Of a DNA stretch of 10,946 bases, positions 1-6,497 are shown piece after piece (the first letter of the stretch is position 1; each line of letters starts with the position of its first letter). The notes beneath the pieces were generated by a model. That model ran no database searches. It was not told the DNA's origin and saw only the letters and a list, made by a program, of their open reading frames with translations. Source of the DNA: JBDTSW01 sp039930945 (GTDB lineage: Bacteria; Actinomycetota; Thermoleophilia; Solirubrobacterales; 70-9); assembly GCA_039930945.1 (NCBI GenBank), contig JBDTSW010000076.1:1-10946 (forward strand), in the 5' to 3' direction. The position numbers and the translations under genes were made by a program.

Positions 1-118
1 CGCGCATCCGGTAGCGGCCCAGCTCGGCCTTCATGTGGATGTCGTTGATGACCTCCGGGGTGAAGATCGGGCTGCGGCCCAGCACGGCGCGGGCGTCGGG
101 GGCGTTGTCGTCGGGCAT
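1..118 (-). CDS. glxD: GlxD-like FMN-binding glutamate synthase subunit, N-terminal fragment
   Basis: Only the first 39 codons are inside the window; the gene continues past the left edge. The visible protein starts MPDDNAPDARAVLG and continues with a segment reading RSPIFTPEVINDIHMKAELG. This resembles the N-terminus of stand-alone GltB-domain-2 (FMN/FeS glutamate synthase) proteins, but the FMN and iron-sulfur regions are not visible. The call therefore leans on position: it follows GlxB and GlxC in the order known for glxBCD and mgsABC clusters. In that family this subunit carries out the reductive transfer of ammonia to 2-oxoglutarate (or an N-methyl analogue). The ATG at 116-118 is preceded by a strong purine-rich ribosome binding site (AGAGGGG, 6-base spacer), which overlaps the glxC stop region; the two genes are 12 bases apart. 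Confidence 0.75.
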   Translation of the reverse strand, partial: MPDDNAPDARAVLGRSPIFTPEVINDIHMKAELGRYRMR

Positions 119-130
119 CGCGATCCCCTC

Positions 131-913
131 TCAGAGCACGAGCTTGCGCTCGCTGGGCTCGAGCATGTCGTAGTTGTAGAGCTTCTTCCCGCAGACGAAC
201 TTGCGCAGCTCGGGAGGCTTGCCCAGCTCGTGGTTGGCGAACTTGCGCTCGACCATCTCGGTGTCGGAGTCGGTCCACTCCCCCTCGACGCAGTCGATGC
301 CGAGCGCGGCGACCTCGCCGCCGACGTAGATCGTGCCGTCGTACATCGAGTCGCCCAGCCCCGGTCCGACGTCGCCGCAGATGATCTGGCGGCCGCGCTG
401 CATCATGAAGCCGGTCATCGAGGCGGCGCTGCCGAGGACGACGATCGTGCCGCCCTTCTGGTCGATGCCGGTACGCGCGCCGACGTCGCCCTTGACGATC
501 AGGTCGCCGCCGCGAATCGCGGCGCCCGCCAGCGAGCCGGCGTTGGCCTCGACCACGACCACCCCCGACATCATGTTCTCGGCCACCGACCAGCCGACCC
601 GTCCGGTGATCACCACCTCGGGGCCGTCGATCAGGCCGCAGCCGAAGTAGCCCAGGCTGCCCTCGAAGCGGATCCGGCAGCGGGCGAGGATGGCCACCCC
701 CAGCGAGTGCCGTGCGCCCGGATCGAGGACCGTCACCTCGGTCACCCCCCGCTCGTAGATCAGCCAGCGCAGCTCGGCGTTGATCTTGCGCGTGGTCAGC
801 TCGCCGGCGTCGAGCACGGCGCTGCGGCCGTCGATCTTGGAGGTCTTGGGAATCGCGTCGTCGAGCTCGACCAGCCCGCGCTCGTCCATCCGCGCCGCGG
901 TCTTCTCGCTCAC
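131..913 (-). CDS. glxC: GlxC-like GXGXG-domain glutamate synthase subunit
   Basis: This 260-aa protein corresponds to the C-terminal beta-helix (GXGXG) domain of the large glutamate synthase subunit, made as a separate polypeptide. Repeated glycine-rich turns run from about residue 85 to 210, including GYFGCGLIDGPEV, GGDLIVKGDVGARTG and GGTIVVLGSAASMTG, as expected for the stacked beta-helix. In GltB this domain is structural and helps organise the ammonia channel between the amidotransferase and FMN domains; the same role is inferred here with GlxB and GlxD. The GTG start at 911-913 shares four bases (GTGA) with the glxB stop, which implies translational coupling. The same reading frame stays open far upstream through glxB, but that part is a shadow of glxB. 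An internal ATG at 887-889 is an alternative start. MgsB of the N-methylglutamate pathway is a close alternative name. Confidence 0.88.
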   Translation of the reverse strand: MSEKTAARMDERGLVELDDAIPKTSKIDGRSAVLDAGELTTRKINAELRWLIYERGVTEVTVLDPGARHSLGVAILARCRIRFEGSLGYFGCGLIDGPEVVITGRVGWSVAENMMSGVVVVEANAGSLAGAAIRGGDLIVKGDVGARTGIDQKGGTIVVLGSAASMTGFMMQRGRQIICGDVGPGLGDSMYDGTIYVGGEVAALGIDCVEGEWTDSDTEMVERKFANHELGKPPELRKFVCGKKLYNYDMLEPSERKLVL

Positions 914-1839
914 CTGTTCCACACGCGCACCTCGCCCTCGTAGGGGTCGTGGGTCTCGATCTCGCGGTCGAGAACCTGGCGGATCGCGATTTCCTCGGAG
1001 GCCAGCGCCACCAGATCGTCGTCCTCGTAGAGGACCAGCGGCTTGGCGCCCAGCTCGTCCTTGGCGACCCCGAGGGCGTCCTCGGTGACGCAGATGTAGG
1101 TGAAGACACCGTCGAGGTCGGAGAGGCTCTGGCGCATGGCCTCGGCGAGCGAGCGACCCTCGCTCATCTGCGCGGCGAGGTAGACGGCGATGATCTCTGA
1201 GTCGCACTCGGACTGGAAGCGGTGGCCGGAGCGCTGCAGCCGCCGGCGCCAGTAGTGGAAGTTCGTCAGCTGGCCGTTGTGGACGACGGCCACGTCGGGA
1301 AACGGGTAGGCCCAGTAGGGGTGCGCGTTGGCGATGTCGACGTCGGACTCGGTCGCCATCCGCGCGTGGCCGATGGCGTGGGTGCCGACGAGCTCGCCGA
1401 GCCCGTACAGCTCCGAGACCGTCTCGGCGTCGCCGAGGTCCTTGATGATCTCCAGCGAGCGCCCCAGCGACAACACCTCCGTGTGGCGCACCCGCTCGAC
1501 GCTGTCGACGAGCAGCTTCAGGTCGCCCTCGAAGCCGAAGCTGACGGTCATCGTCCGGGGGGTGTTCTTCACCTCCTCGACCCGGGCGCCCGCCGTCCGC
1601 AGGCGCGCCTCGATCTGACCGCGCTGGCGCTGCACCGGGCGGGCAAGCTCGGGGTCGTCGCCGCGCGCCTCGCTCACCTTGACGTGCATGACGAAAGTGT
1701 CGCCGGCGCCGCGGTAGAGCGCGTAGCCGGTCGAGTCGGGCCCCCGGTGCTTCATCGCCTGGAGCATCTTGGTCATGTCGCGGCCGACCTCGTGGTCGCC
1801 GGCGCCGTTGCGGTAGATGATCCCCGCGATCCCGCACAC
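910..1839 (-). CDS. glxB: GlxB-like class II glutamine amidotransferase (glutamate synthase family)
   Basis: This 309-aa protein is an N-terminal-nucleophile (Ntn) glutaminase. It starts MCGIAGIIYRNG, so Cys2 becomes the catalytic N-terminal residue once the initiator methionine is removed. Other class II hallmarks are KHRGPDSTGYALY (residues 30-42), GHARMATES (about 158-165) and VVHNGQLTN (185-193). It would release ammonia from glutamine for the FMN subunit. The whole protein is just the amidotransferase domain, matching the three-polypeptide GlxB/C/D (or MgsA/B/C) arrangement and not fused GltB. The GTG start at 1837-1839 is fixed by the need for Cys at position 2. The gene begins 20 bases after the glnT stop and its own stop overlaps glxC by four bases. 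Whether it hydrolyses glutamine or a gamma-glutamylalkylamide cannot be told from the sequence. Confidence 0.9.
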   Translation of the reverse strand: MCGIAGIIYRNGAGDHEVGRDMTKMLQAMKHRGPDSTGYALYRGAGDTFVMHVKVSEARGDDPELARPVQRQRGQIEARLRTAGARVEEVKNTPRTMTVSFGFEGDLKLLVDSVERVRHTEVLSLGRSLEIIKDLGDAETVSELYGLGELVGTHAIGHARMATESDVDIANAHPYWAYPFPDVAVVHNGQLTNFHYWRRRLQRSGHRFQSECDSEIIAVYLAAQMSEGRSLAEAMRQSLSDLDGVFTYICVTEDALGVAKDELGAKPLVLYEDDDLVALASEEIAIRQVLDREIETHDPYEGEVRVWNR

Positions 1840-1859
1840 GGTCTAGCTCGACCCCGCGG

Positions 1860-3314
1860 TCATGGCACGACGTTGAGGTACTGCTCGCGCTCCCAGTCCG
1901 TCACCGCCGCGAGGTAGCGCTCCCACTCATCGCGCTTGTAGTGCATGAACACGTCGTAGAGGCGGCCCGGCATCGCGCTTCGCACCACCTCGTCGGCCTC
2001 GAGCGCCTCGAGCGCGGCGCCGAGGTGGTCCGGCACCCGCTCGAACTCGGTGCCCTCGGCCAGCAGGTCGTAGGTGTTGGCCTGCTGGGGCGGGCCCGGG
2101 TCGAGCTCGCGGCGGACGCCGTCGAGGCCGGCGGTGAGCAGCGCCGCCTGGGTCAGGTAGGGGTTGCAGGCGGAGTCCACCCCACGGAACTCGAACCGGC
2201 CGCCGCTCGCGACCCGCACGGTGCAGGTGCGGTTCTGCCAGCCGTAGTTGCGGTACACGGGCGCCCAGAAGCCGAGATCCCACATCCGCTTGTAGGAGTT
2301 CACGGTCGGCGAGCCGACACAGACGAGCGCCTTGAAGTGGTCGAGAATCCCGCCCATGAACCGCTGCCCGATCTCCGACAGCTGGGCCGGCCCCTCGGGG
2401 TCATGGAAGACGTTGTTCCCCTGCTCGTCCATCAGCGTGAAGTGGTGATGGTGGCCGTTCGCAGACACGCCCGTGAAGGGCTTCGGCATGAACGAGGCAT
2501 GGAGGTCGTGCTTGCGTCCGACGGCCGCGCAGATCTGGCGGTAGGTGCTGATGTTGTCCGCGGTGCGCACGGCGCGATCGAAGCGGAAGTTGAGCTCGAG
2601 CTGGCCCGGGGCGTCCTCGTGGTCGCCGTAGCTCATGTCTAGGCCCATCGCCTTGCCGTAGGAGACGACGTCGAGAATCACCTCCTGCAGCTGCTCGAAC
2701 TGGTTGATGTGGTAGCACCAGGGCTTGGTCGCGCCCTCGAGCGGCGCGTCCCGGTCCTCCGGCAGCTTCAGCCACATCATCTCCGGCTCGATGCCGCAGA
2801 GGAACGAGCTGCCGAGCTCCTGCTCGACGTCGTGGGCGATCCGCTTCAGATTCTGGCGCGGGTCCGCATCCAGCAGCTGGCCGGTCTCGGTGTCGTAGCA
2901 GTCGCAGTACACGCGAGCGACCCGCGGATCCCAGGGCAGGCGCTCGAAGGTGTCCAGGTCCGCGATCGCCGCCAGCTCGGACTCCTCGGGCCCGAAGCCG
3001 ATGTAGTTGTCGTGCCGGTCGGTGAACAGGTCGGCGGTCGCCCCGTAGACGAGCTGGTACCCGCGACTGGCCACCTGTGAGAACCAGCTCGCGACCACGC
3101 CCTTGCCGTTGATGTGGCCGCTGATCGAGACCTGCTGGAAGAAGACGTACTCGATCTGATCGCGCTCGATCTCGGCGGCGATCTCGGCGATCCGCTCGGC
3201 GCGACCCGGTGCCTCCCGGGCCTCTTTCAGCGTGCTCGGGGGCGGGTCGATCCTGGGCGAGTCGAGGACCCTCTGGACCTCGCTGGGGGTGCCGTTGTCC
3301 TTGGCTTTGGCCAT
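1860..3314 (-). CDS. glnT: Type III (GlnT-like) glutamine synthetase / gamma-glutamylamide synthetase family
   Basis: This 484-aa protein has the catalytic fold of glutamine synthetase. Seen: a GIEPEMMW segment (metal-binding Glu, residues about 174-181), NGHHHHFTL (286-294, ATP/metal His region), NSYKRM (339-344) and FEFRGVDSACNPYLTQAALL (374-393). The first 45 residues are an acidic/basic N-terminal extension before the beta-grasp domain. The family ligates ammonia to glutamate using ATP; homologues called GmaS use methylamine and make gamma-glutamylmethylamide. The entry motif here reads SGHINGKGVVASW, which differs from the FGAQRAKLV-type segment I recall for proteobacterial GlnT/GmaS, so the substrate is uncertain. 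The ATG at 3312-3314 has a strong AAAGGAG site seven bases upstream. The gene follows the class I amidotransferase after 67 bases, the longest gap in the cluster, and is followed by glxB. Confidence 0.88.
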   Translation of the reverse strand: MAKAKDNGTPSEVQRVLDSPRIDPPPSTLKEAREAPGRAERIAEIAAEIERDQIEYVFFQQVSISGHINGKGVVASWFSQVASRGYQLVYGATADLFTDRHDNYIGFGPEESELAAIADLDTFERLPWDPRVARVYCDCYDTETGQLLDADPRQNLKRIAHDVEQELGSSFLCGIEPEMMWLKLPEDRDAPLEGATKPWCYHINQFEQLQEVILDVVSYGKAMGLDMSYGDHEDAPGQLELNFRFDRAVRTADNISTYRQICAAVGRKHDLHASFMPKPFTGVSANGHHHHFTLMDEQGNNVFHDPEGPAQLSEIGQRFMGGILDHFKALVCVGSPTVNSYKRMWDLGFWAPVYRNYGWQNRTCTVRVASGGRFEFRGVDSACNPYLTQAALLTAGLDGVRRELDPGPPQQANTYDLLAEGTEFERVPDHLGAALEALEADEVVRSAMPGRLYDVFMHYKRDEWERYLAAVTDWEREQYLNVVP

Positions 3315-3321
3315 TGTTCGT

Positions 3322-3328
3322 CTCCTTT
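3322..3328 (-). promoter_or_regulatory. Strong ribosome binding site of glnT
   Basis: On the minus strand the sequence reads AAAGGAG followed by seven bases and ATG. This is the best Shine-Dalgarno match in the window and fixes the glnT start. It suggests glnT is translated independently of the genes before it. Confidence 0.75.
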
Positions 3329-3334
3329 CGATCC

Positions 3335-3364
3335 ACTATATGCGGGACTGAACAAAAAGGTCCA
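3335..3364 (-). promoter_or_regulatory. Possible internal promoter for glnT-glxBCD
   Basis: On the minus strand a near-consensus -10 hexamer TATAGT (3340 to 3335) lies 18 bases after TGGACC (3364 to 3359), which matches four of six bases of the -35 consensus. It is an AT-rich island in very GC-rich DNA. Transcription would begin around 3328, giving a leader of roughly 14 bases that includes the ribosome binding site. It is placed by pattern only. Confidence 0.4.
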
Positions 3365-3381
3365 TTGAGGGCCGACGCGAC

Positions 3382-4098
3382 TCAGCGCCCGTTGGCGGCG
3401 AGGTCGAGCCAGTTCGCGAACAGGCGGCGGGCGATCGGGTGAAGCTCGGCCTCGCGGCGCTCCACCTCGGCGATGAATGCGGCACCCTGCGCCTCGCCGA
3501 GCGTTTTCGCAAGCGAGTCACGATAGGCGGGGACCAGACTCCACTCGCGCGCCATCTCACCGGTGACCTCGAGGTGAAACTGCACGCCGTAGGCGCGCTC
3601 GGCGGCCCGGAAGGCCTGGTTGGGCACCAGCGGCGAGCCCGCCAGGCGGACGGCTCCCGTGGGCAGGTCGAAGGTGTCGCCGTGCCACTGCAGCGACACG
3701 AACCGCTCGTCCAGGCCGGCGAACAGCGGGTCGTCGCGCCCCTCGGCGGTGAGCTCCACGCCGAGCAGGCCGACCTCTGGGCGGTCGGCGGGGTAGACGC
3801 GAGCGCCGAGCGCCGCCGCCAGCAGTTGCACGCCGAGGCAGACGCCGAGGAAGGGGAGACCGGCCTGCGCCGTCTCACGCACCAGCCGCTTCTCCGCCGA
3901 CAGCCAGGGGTGCTGGGCGTCATCGCCGGCGCCCATCGGCCCGCCCATCGCCAGGACGCCGTCGAACTGGCGCCAGTCGGGCAGGGACTCGGCACGGTCG
4001 AGCTCCACCGCGACCGCCTGCACGCCGCGCTCGAGCATGACCTCCGAGAACACCCCCGGGTGCTCGCAGGCGATGTGCTGGAGGACGAGGACGCGCAC
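3382..4098 (-). CDS. Class I (triad) glutamine amidotransferase, GMP-synthase-like
   Basis: This 238-aa single-domain protein has the triad glutaminase fold. The nucleophile elbow is GVCLGVQ with Cys87, and the catalytic His175 and Glu177 lie in YGVQFHLEV (170-178). The GGPMGAGDD loop at 52-60 is typical of the GuaA_N-like, free-standing GMP-synthase-type amidotransferases. There is no fused synthetase domain, so its ammonia acceptor, if any, is another protein, or it acts as a plain hydrolase. The GTG start at 4096-4098 lies four bases after the stop of the PepSY-like gene; an AAGGGA element ten bases upstream sits inside that gene. Position directly upstream of a GlnT-type ligase suggests it may hydrolyse glutamine or a gamma-glutamylamide (compare PuuD, also a triad amidotransferase), but this is inference. 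Family call sure, substrate unknown. Confidence 0.85.
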   Translation of the reverse strand: MRVLVLQHIACEHPGVFSEVMLERGVQAVAVELDRAESLPDWRQFDGVLAMGGPMGAGDDAQHPWLSAEKRLVRETAQAGLPFLGVCLGVQLLAAALGARVYPADRPEVGLLGVELTAEGRDDPLFAGLDERFVSLQWHGDTFDLPTGAVRLAGSPLVPNQAFRAAERAYGVQFHLEVTGEMAREWSLVPAYRDSLAKTLGEAQGAAFIAEVERREAELHPIARRLFANWLDLAANGR

Positions 4099-4102
4099 CC
4101 GG

Positions 4103-4396
4103 TCAAGATCCCTTTTCCGGCACCACCTCGTCCTGCTGGACCTCGGTCACCTCGCCGGTGTTGGCGTCGATGTGGACCAGGGCCAGCCGCCTGAACGTGC
4201 CCGGGCGCTTTGCGTTCGGGACCGAGAGCGAGACGATCCAGAACGGCTGCCGATTGAGGCCCTGCCGCAGCATCCGCACCTGCGTCCCCTTCGGCGTGAA
4301 GGCGATCTCCTGCTTGGCGGTCGCGATGGCCTGGTCCTGGGTCACCCGGATCTGCGCCTGCTGGCAGGACTGGGCAACGACGAAGGACAGCACCAA
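4103..4396 (-). CDS. PepSY-like domain protein, membrane-anchored, start uncertain
   Basis: With the first available standard start (TTG at 4394-4396) the protein is 97 aa. Its body reads like one PepSY-type unit: a helix VTQDQAIATAKQEIAF, then strands around FWIVSLSV and LALVHIDANTGEVTEV, ending in the usual D.nTGev motif. Such domains are extracytoplasmic in most families and may inhibit or bind partner proteins; no enzyme activity is expected. The TTG start leaves only MVLSFVVAQSC before the domain. The frame stays open upstream and there encodes a basic stretch (SRWRR) and the rest of a membrane helix (FGAIAVLL), so the true protein is probably longer (see the findings). A lipoprotein reading of VVAQSC is possible but a weak lipobox. 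It lies between the 50-aa membrane protein and the class I amidotransferase. Confidence 0.7.
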   Translation of the reverse strand: MVLSFVVAQSCQQAQIRVTQDQAIATAKQEIAFTPKGTQVRMLRQGLNRQPFWIVSLSVPNAKRPGTFRRLALVHIDANTGEVTEVQQDEVVPEKGS

Positions 4397-4524
4397 GAGG
4401 ACGGCGATGGCGCCAAACCGCCGCCACCTCGAGTCGCCCTTCCCGGGCGCGGAGCCCGGCCCCCAGTTGTCCTCACCGCTCGAGGACGCCGGGAGCGTAA
4501 ACCGCCTAGGTGTTTCCGCGCCGC

Positions 4525-4677
4525 TCAGACGGTGGGACGGAACTCGTCGCCGATGTTCGTGCCCAGCACGATCACCAGGACGATGATGGCGCAGATGATC
4601 GAGAATGCCAGCATGGCGTGCTCGAACGACTTCACATGCGTCTGCTTCGGTGGGAACTCGATCTGCTTTCCGTTCAT
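4525..4677 (-). CDS. 50-aa single-pass membrane protein of the amt cluster
   Basis: The protein has a short basic N-terminus (MNGKQIEFPPKQTHVKSFEH), one hydrophobic helix (about residues 21-39, containing AFSIICAIIVLVIVLG) and a short tail NIGDEFRPTV. By the positive-inside rule the N-terminus should be cytoplasmic. I do not recognise a family. The ATG at 4675-4677 shares four bases (ATGA) with the stop of the 117-aa gene upstream, so it is almost certainly translationally coupled to it. This supports both being real genes despite their size. Sited two genes after amt and before the PepSY-like gene, it is a candidate small subunit or accessory of the transporter; that is inference from position only. 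Confidence 0.75.
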   Translation of the reverse strand: MNGKQIEFPPKQTHVKSFEHAMLAFSIICAIIVLVIVLGTNIGDEFRPTV

Positions 4678-5027
4678 GCCAGCTCCGATTCCTGGGCCGC
4701 GTCCGCGGCTGTTTGCGGGGTGCCCCCGCTGACGCGGGCCTTCGCGTAGGTGTCCAAGCGCCGATTCTCGTACAGGGTCCAAGCGGCCAAGACGAACAGC
4801 GTGAACAGGATCCCGATCACGGTGAGGCCGATGTAGGCCGACTCCGCCCCGACGCCCTCGGGTCCGTAGGTCGAGCCCGGGCCGAAGGTCATGAAGCCGG
4901 TGCACTCCTGGAAGTTGTTTTGGAGGATGAAGTCCGCGGAGTCCTCGACCCGCAGGGCCTCGGTCCCCGGATCGGTCGAAATGCAGTCGGGCGCGCTGTT
5001 GATTATCGCCGGCACGCGATCACCCAC
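4674..5027 (-). CDS. 117-aa single-pass membrane protein next to amt
   Basis: The protein has about 62 polar residues, including two cysteines (Cys15 and Cys42) and a Gly/Pro-rich stretch FGPGSTYGPEGVG. One membrane helix follows (about 64-85, AYIGLTVIGILFTLFVLAAW), then a basic YENRRLDTYAKAR segment and a polar tail. The positive charge after the helix predicts the N-terminal part outside and the tail inside; there is no cleavable signal peptide. I recognise no family. It starts 30 bases after the amt stop. The GTG at 5025-5027 has a GAGGG run directly abutting it, too close for good initiation. A second GTG at 5013-5015 (reading VPAIINSAPD) is about 11 bases from that run and may be the actual start. 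Its stop overlaps the next gene (ATGA). Confidence 0.75.
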   Translation of the reverse strand: MGDRVPAIINSAPDCISTDPGTEALRVEDSADFILQNNFQECTGFMTFGPGSTYGPEGVGAESAYIGLTVIGILFTLFVLAAWTLYENRRLDTYAKARVSGGTPQTAADAAQESELA

Positions 5028-5057
5028 CCCTCGTATAGATCTCGTCGCTCGAACGCA

Positions 5058-6497
5058 TTACCTGACCAGCTCCCTGGCTGCTTGGGCTGCGGCCTGGTCG
5101 GCGTCGATCCGCGTTCCGTCGGGATCGATGAACATGTCGGGGGCGTGCGCGTACTCGGGCGTGTGGATGTCGAACTCGTACTCGGCGTTGTCCAAGCCGT
5201 CAAGCTCGACCTCTGGCGGCACCCGCAGCAGGTTCAGCTTCTTCAGCACCCAGGACGCAACCCAGCCCGTGAGGAAGCCAAGCGGCACGAAGGTGGCGAC
5301 GCCGAGCAGCTGCCCCGCGATCGAGGTGTCGATGTTGTTGAGCCCGGTGGGGTAGCCGGCGGCGAAGACCCCGACCCAGATCACCCCGAGGAAGCCGGCC
5401 ACGCCGTGCACGGCGACCGCTCCGACGACGTCGTCGACGCGCATCTTGTTGACCATCCAGTTGCCCGCGTAGACGGTAATCACCGCGGTCAGCGCAGCCA
5501 GCAGGTACCCCAGCGTCGGGGCGTAGACGTCGGCTCCCGCCGAGACACCGATGACTCCGGCGAGCCCGCCGGAAACGGTCCAGAAGGGGTCGCCGCGGCT
5601 GGCGAAGTAACCGCCGGTGAAGCCGCCGGCGAAGCCGAAGGTGATGATCATCGCGATCGAGCCCAGCGTCGTCGGGCTGAGGTAGATGTTGGCCCAGCCC
5701 GGGAACGAGGTTGAGGCGATCACCAGGCAGGCCGCGTAGAAGCCGTAGAACCCGGTGAAGATCAGCATCAGGCCCATCAAGGTCATGTGGATGTTGTGGG
5801 GACGGATTACCCGCGACAGTCCCTCCTTGGTGTACTTGCCTATGCGCGGCCCCAGGTTGAACAGCACGCCGAGCGCGAAGGCGCCGGCGACGCCGTGCAC
5901 GACCCCGGAGGCAATCGAGTCGTGGAAGCCGAAGCGCAGGGTCATCCAGCCGCCGGCGCTCCAGCCCCAGGCGGCGTCGAGGATCCACACGACCGAGCCC
6001 AGCAGGGAGGCCAGGATCAGATAGGCGGAGAGCCGCACGCGCTCCAGCAGCGCGCCGGACATGATCGACGCGGTCGTCCACGAGAACAGCAGGAAGGCCA
6101 GGAAGAAGATCAGGTTGATGTTGTTCGTCAGGTTCGGCCCGAAGGCGTCGGACCAGGGAATGCCGCCCTGACAGGCGGCGCTGGTGAAGTCGCTGCTGTT
6201 CGGGCCGATCGGCAGCCCGGGCTGGTTGCAGTTGTAGACCCACCAGCCGACGTAGTACATGGTGGGGGTGACGACGGCGATCGTGAGGATGTTCTTCATC
6301 GCCGTGGCGAGCGCGTTCTTGCGACGAGCGACGCCGGTCTCGTAGGTCATGAAGCCCACGTGGATCAGCCACATGACCACGACCGTGAAGAAGTAGAACT
6401 GCTCGCCGAGGATCACGCTGTCGAGCCCCAGGCTCTCAGCGGGGGCCGCATCCTTGAGGCCCTCGACCTGCGCAATCAGCGTCGGGATCACCGGCAC
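5058..6497 (-). CDS. amt: Ammonium transporter (Amt/MEP family)
   Basis: This 479-aa polytopic inner-membrane protein has about eleven hydrophobic helices, the normal Amt layout. The twin pore histidines appear as His201 (in HDSIASGVVHGVAG, preceded by the conserved Asp193) and His364 (in VDDVVGAVAVHGVAGF). The external recruitment region contains AAWGWSAGGW. It conducts ammonium/ammonia (and in many homologues methylammonium) inward, usually as a trimer. The cytoplasmic tail holds GLDNAEYEFDIHTPEYA, a variant of the Amt tail motif normally contacted by PII proteins, followed by about 30 more acidic residues. It is the first gene of the minus-strand cluster, divergent from the PucR-type regulator. 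The GTG at 6495-6497 is only one base from GGAGGG; the GTG at 6489-6491 (two codons in) has a better 7-base spacer and is the likelier start. Confidence 0.95.
   Translation of the reverse strand: MPVIPTLIAQVEGLKDAAPAESLGLDSVILGEQFYFFTVVVMWLIHVGFMTYETGVARRKNALATAMKNILTIAVVTPTMYYVGWWVYNCNQPGLPIGPNSSDFTSAACQGGIPWSDAFGPNLTNNINLIFFLAFLLFSWTTASIMSGALLERVRLSAYLILASLLGSVVWILDAAWGWSAGGWMTLRFGFHDSIASGVVHGVAGAFALGVLFNLGPRIGKYTKEGLSRVIRPHNIHMTLMGLMLIFTGFYGFYAACLVIASTSFPGWANIYLSPTTLGSIAMIITFGFAGGFTGGYFASRGDPFWTVSGGLAGVIGVSAGADVYAPTLGYLLAALTAVITVYAGNWMVNKMRVDDVVGAVAVHGVAGFLGVIWVGVFAAGYPTGLNNIDTSIAGQLLGVATFVPLGFLTGWVASWVLKKLNLLRVPPEVELDGLDNAEYEFDIHTPEYAHAPDMFIDPDGTRIDADQAAAQAARELVR

Noticed and set aside
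914..1837. Long upstream extension of the glxC reading frame across the whole glxB region
   Set aside because: The translation is Arg/Pro/Gly-rich without domain character, whereas the overlapping frame gives a textbook class II amidotransferase; GC-rich DNA keeps the other frame open.
5020..5058. 12-codon mini frame (MRSSDEIYTRGG) whose ATG overlaps the amt TAA
   Set aside because: It has no supporting signal beyond the TAATG overlap; it might help reinitiation at the next gene, but it is too short to claim as a gene.
5200..6372. 390-codon open frame on the minus strand overlapping amt
   Set aside because: Arg/Leu-rich shadow frame; the amt frame explains the region completely.
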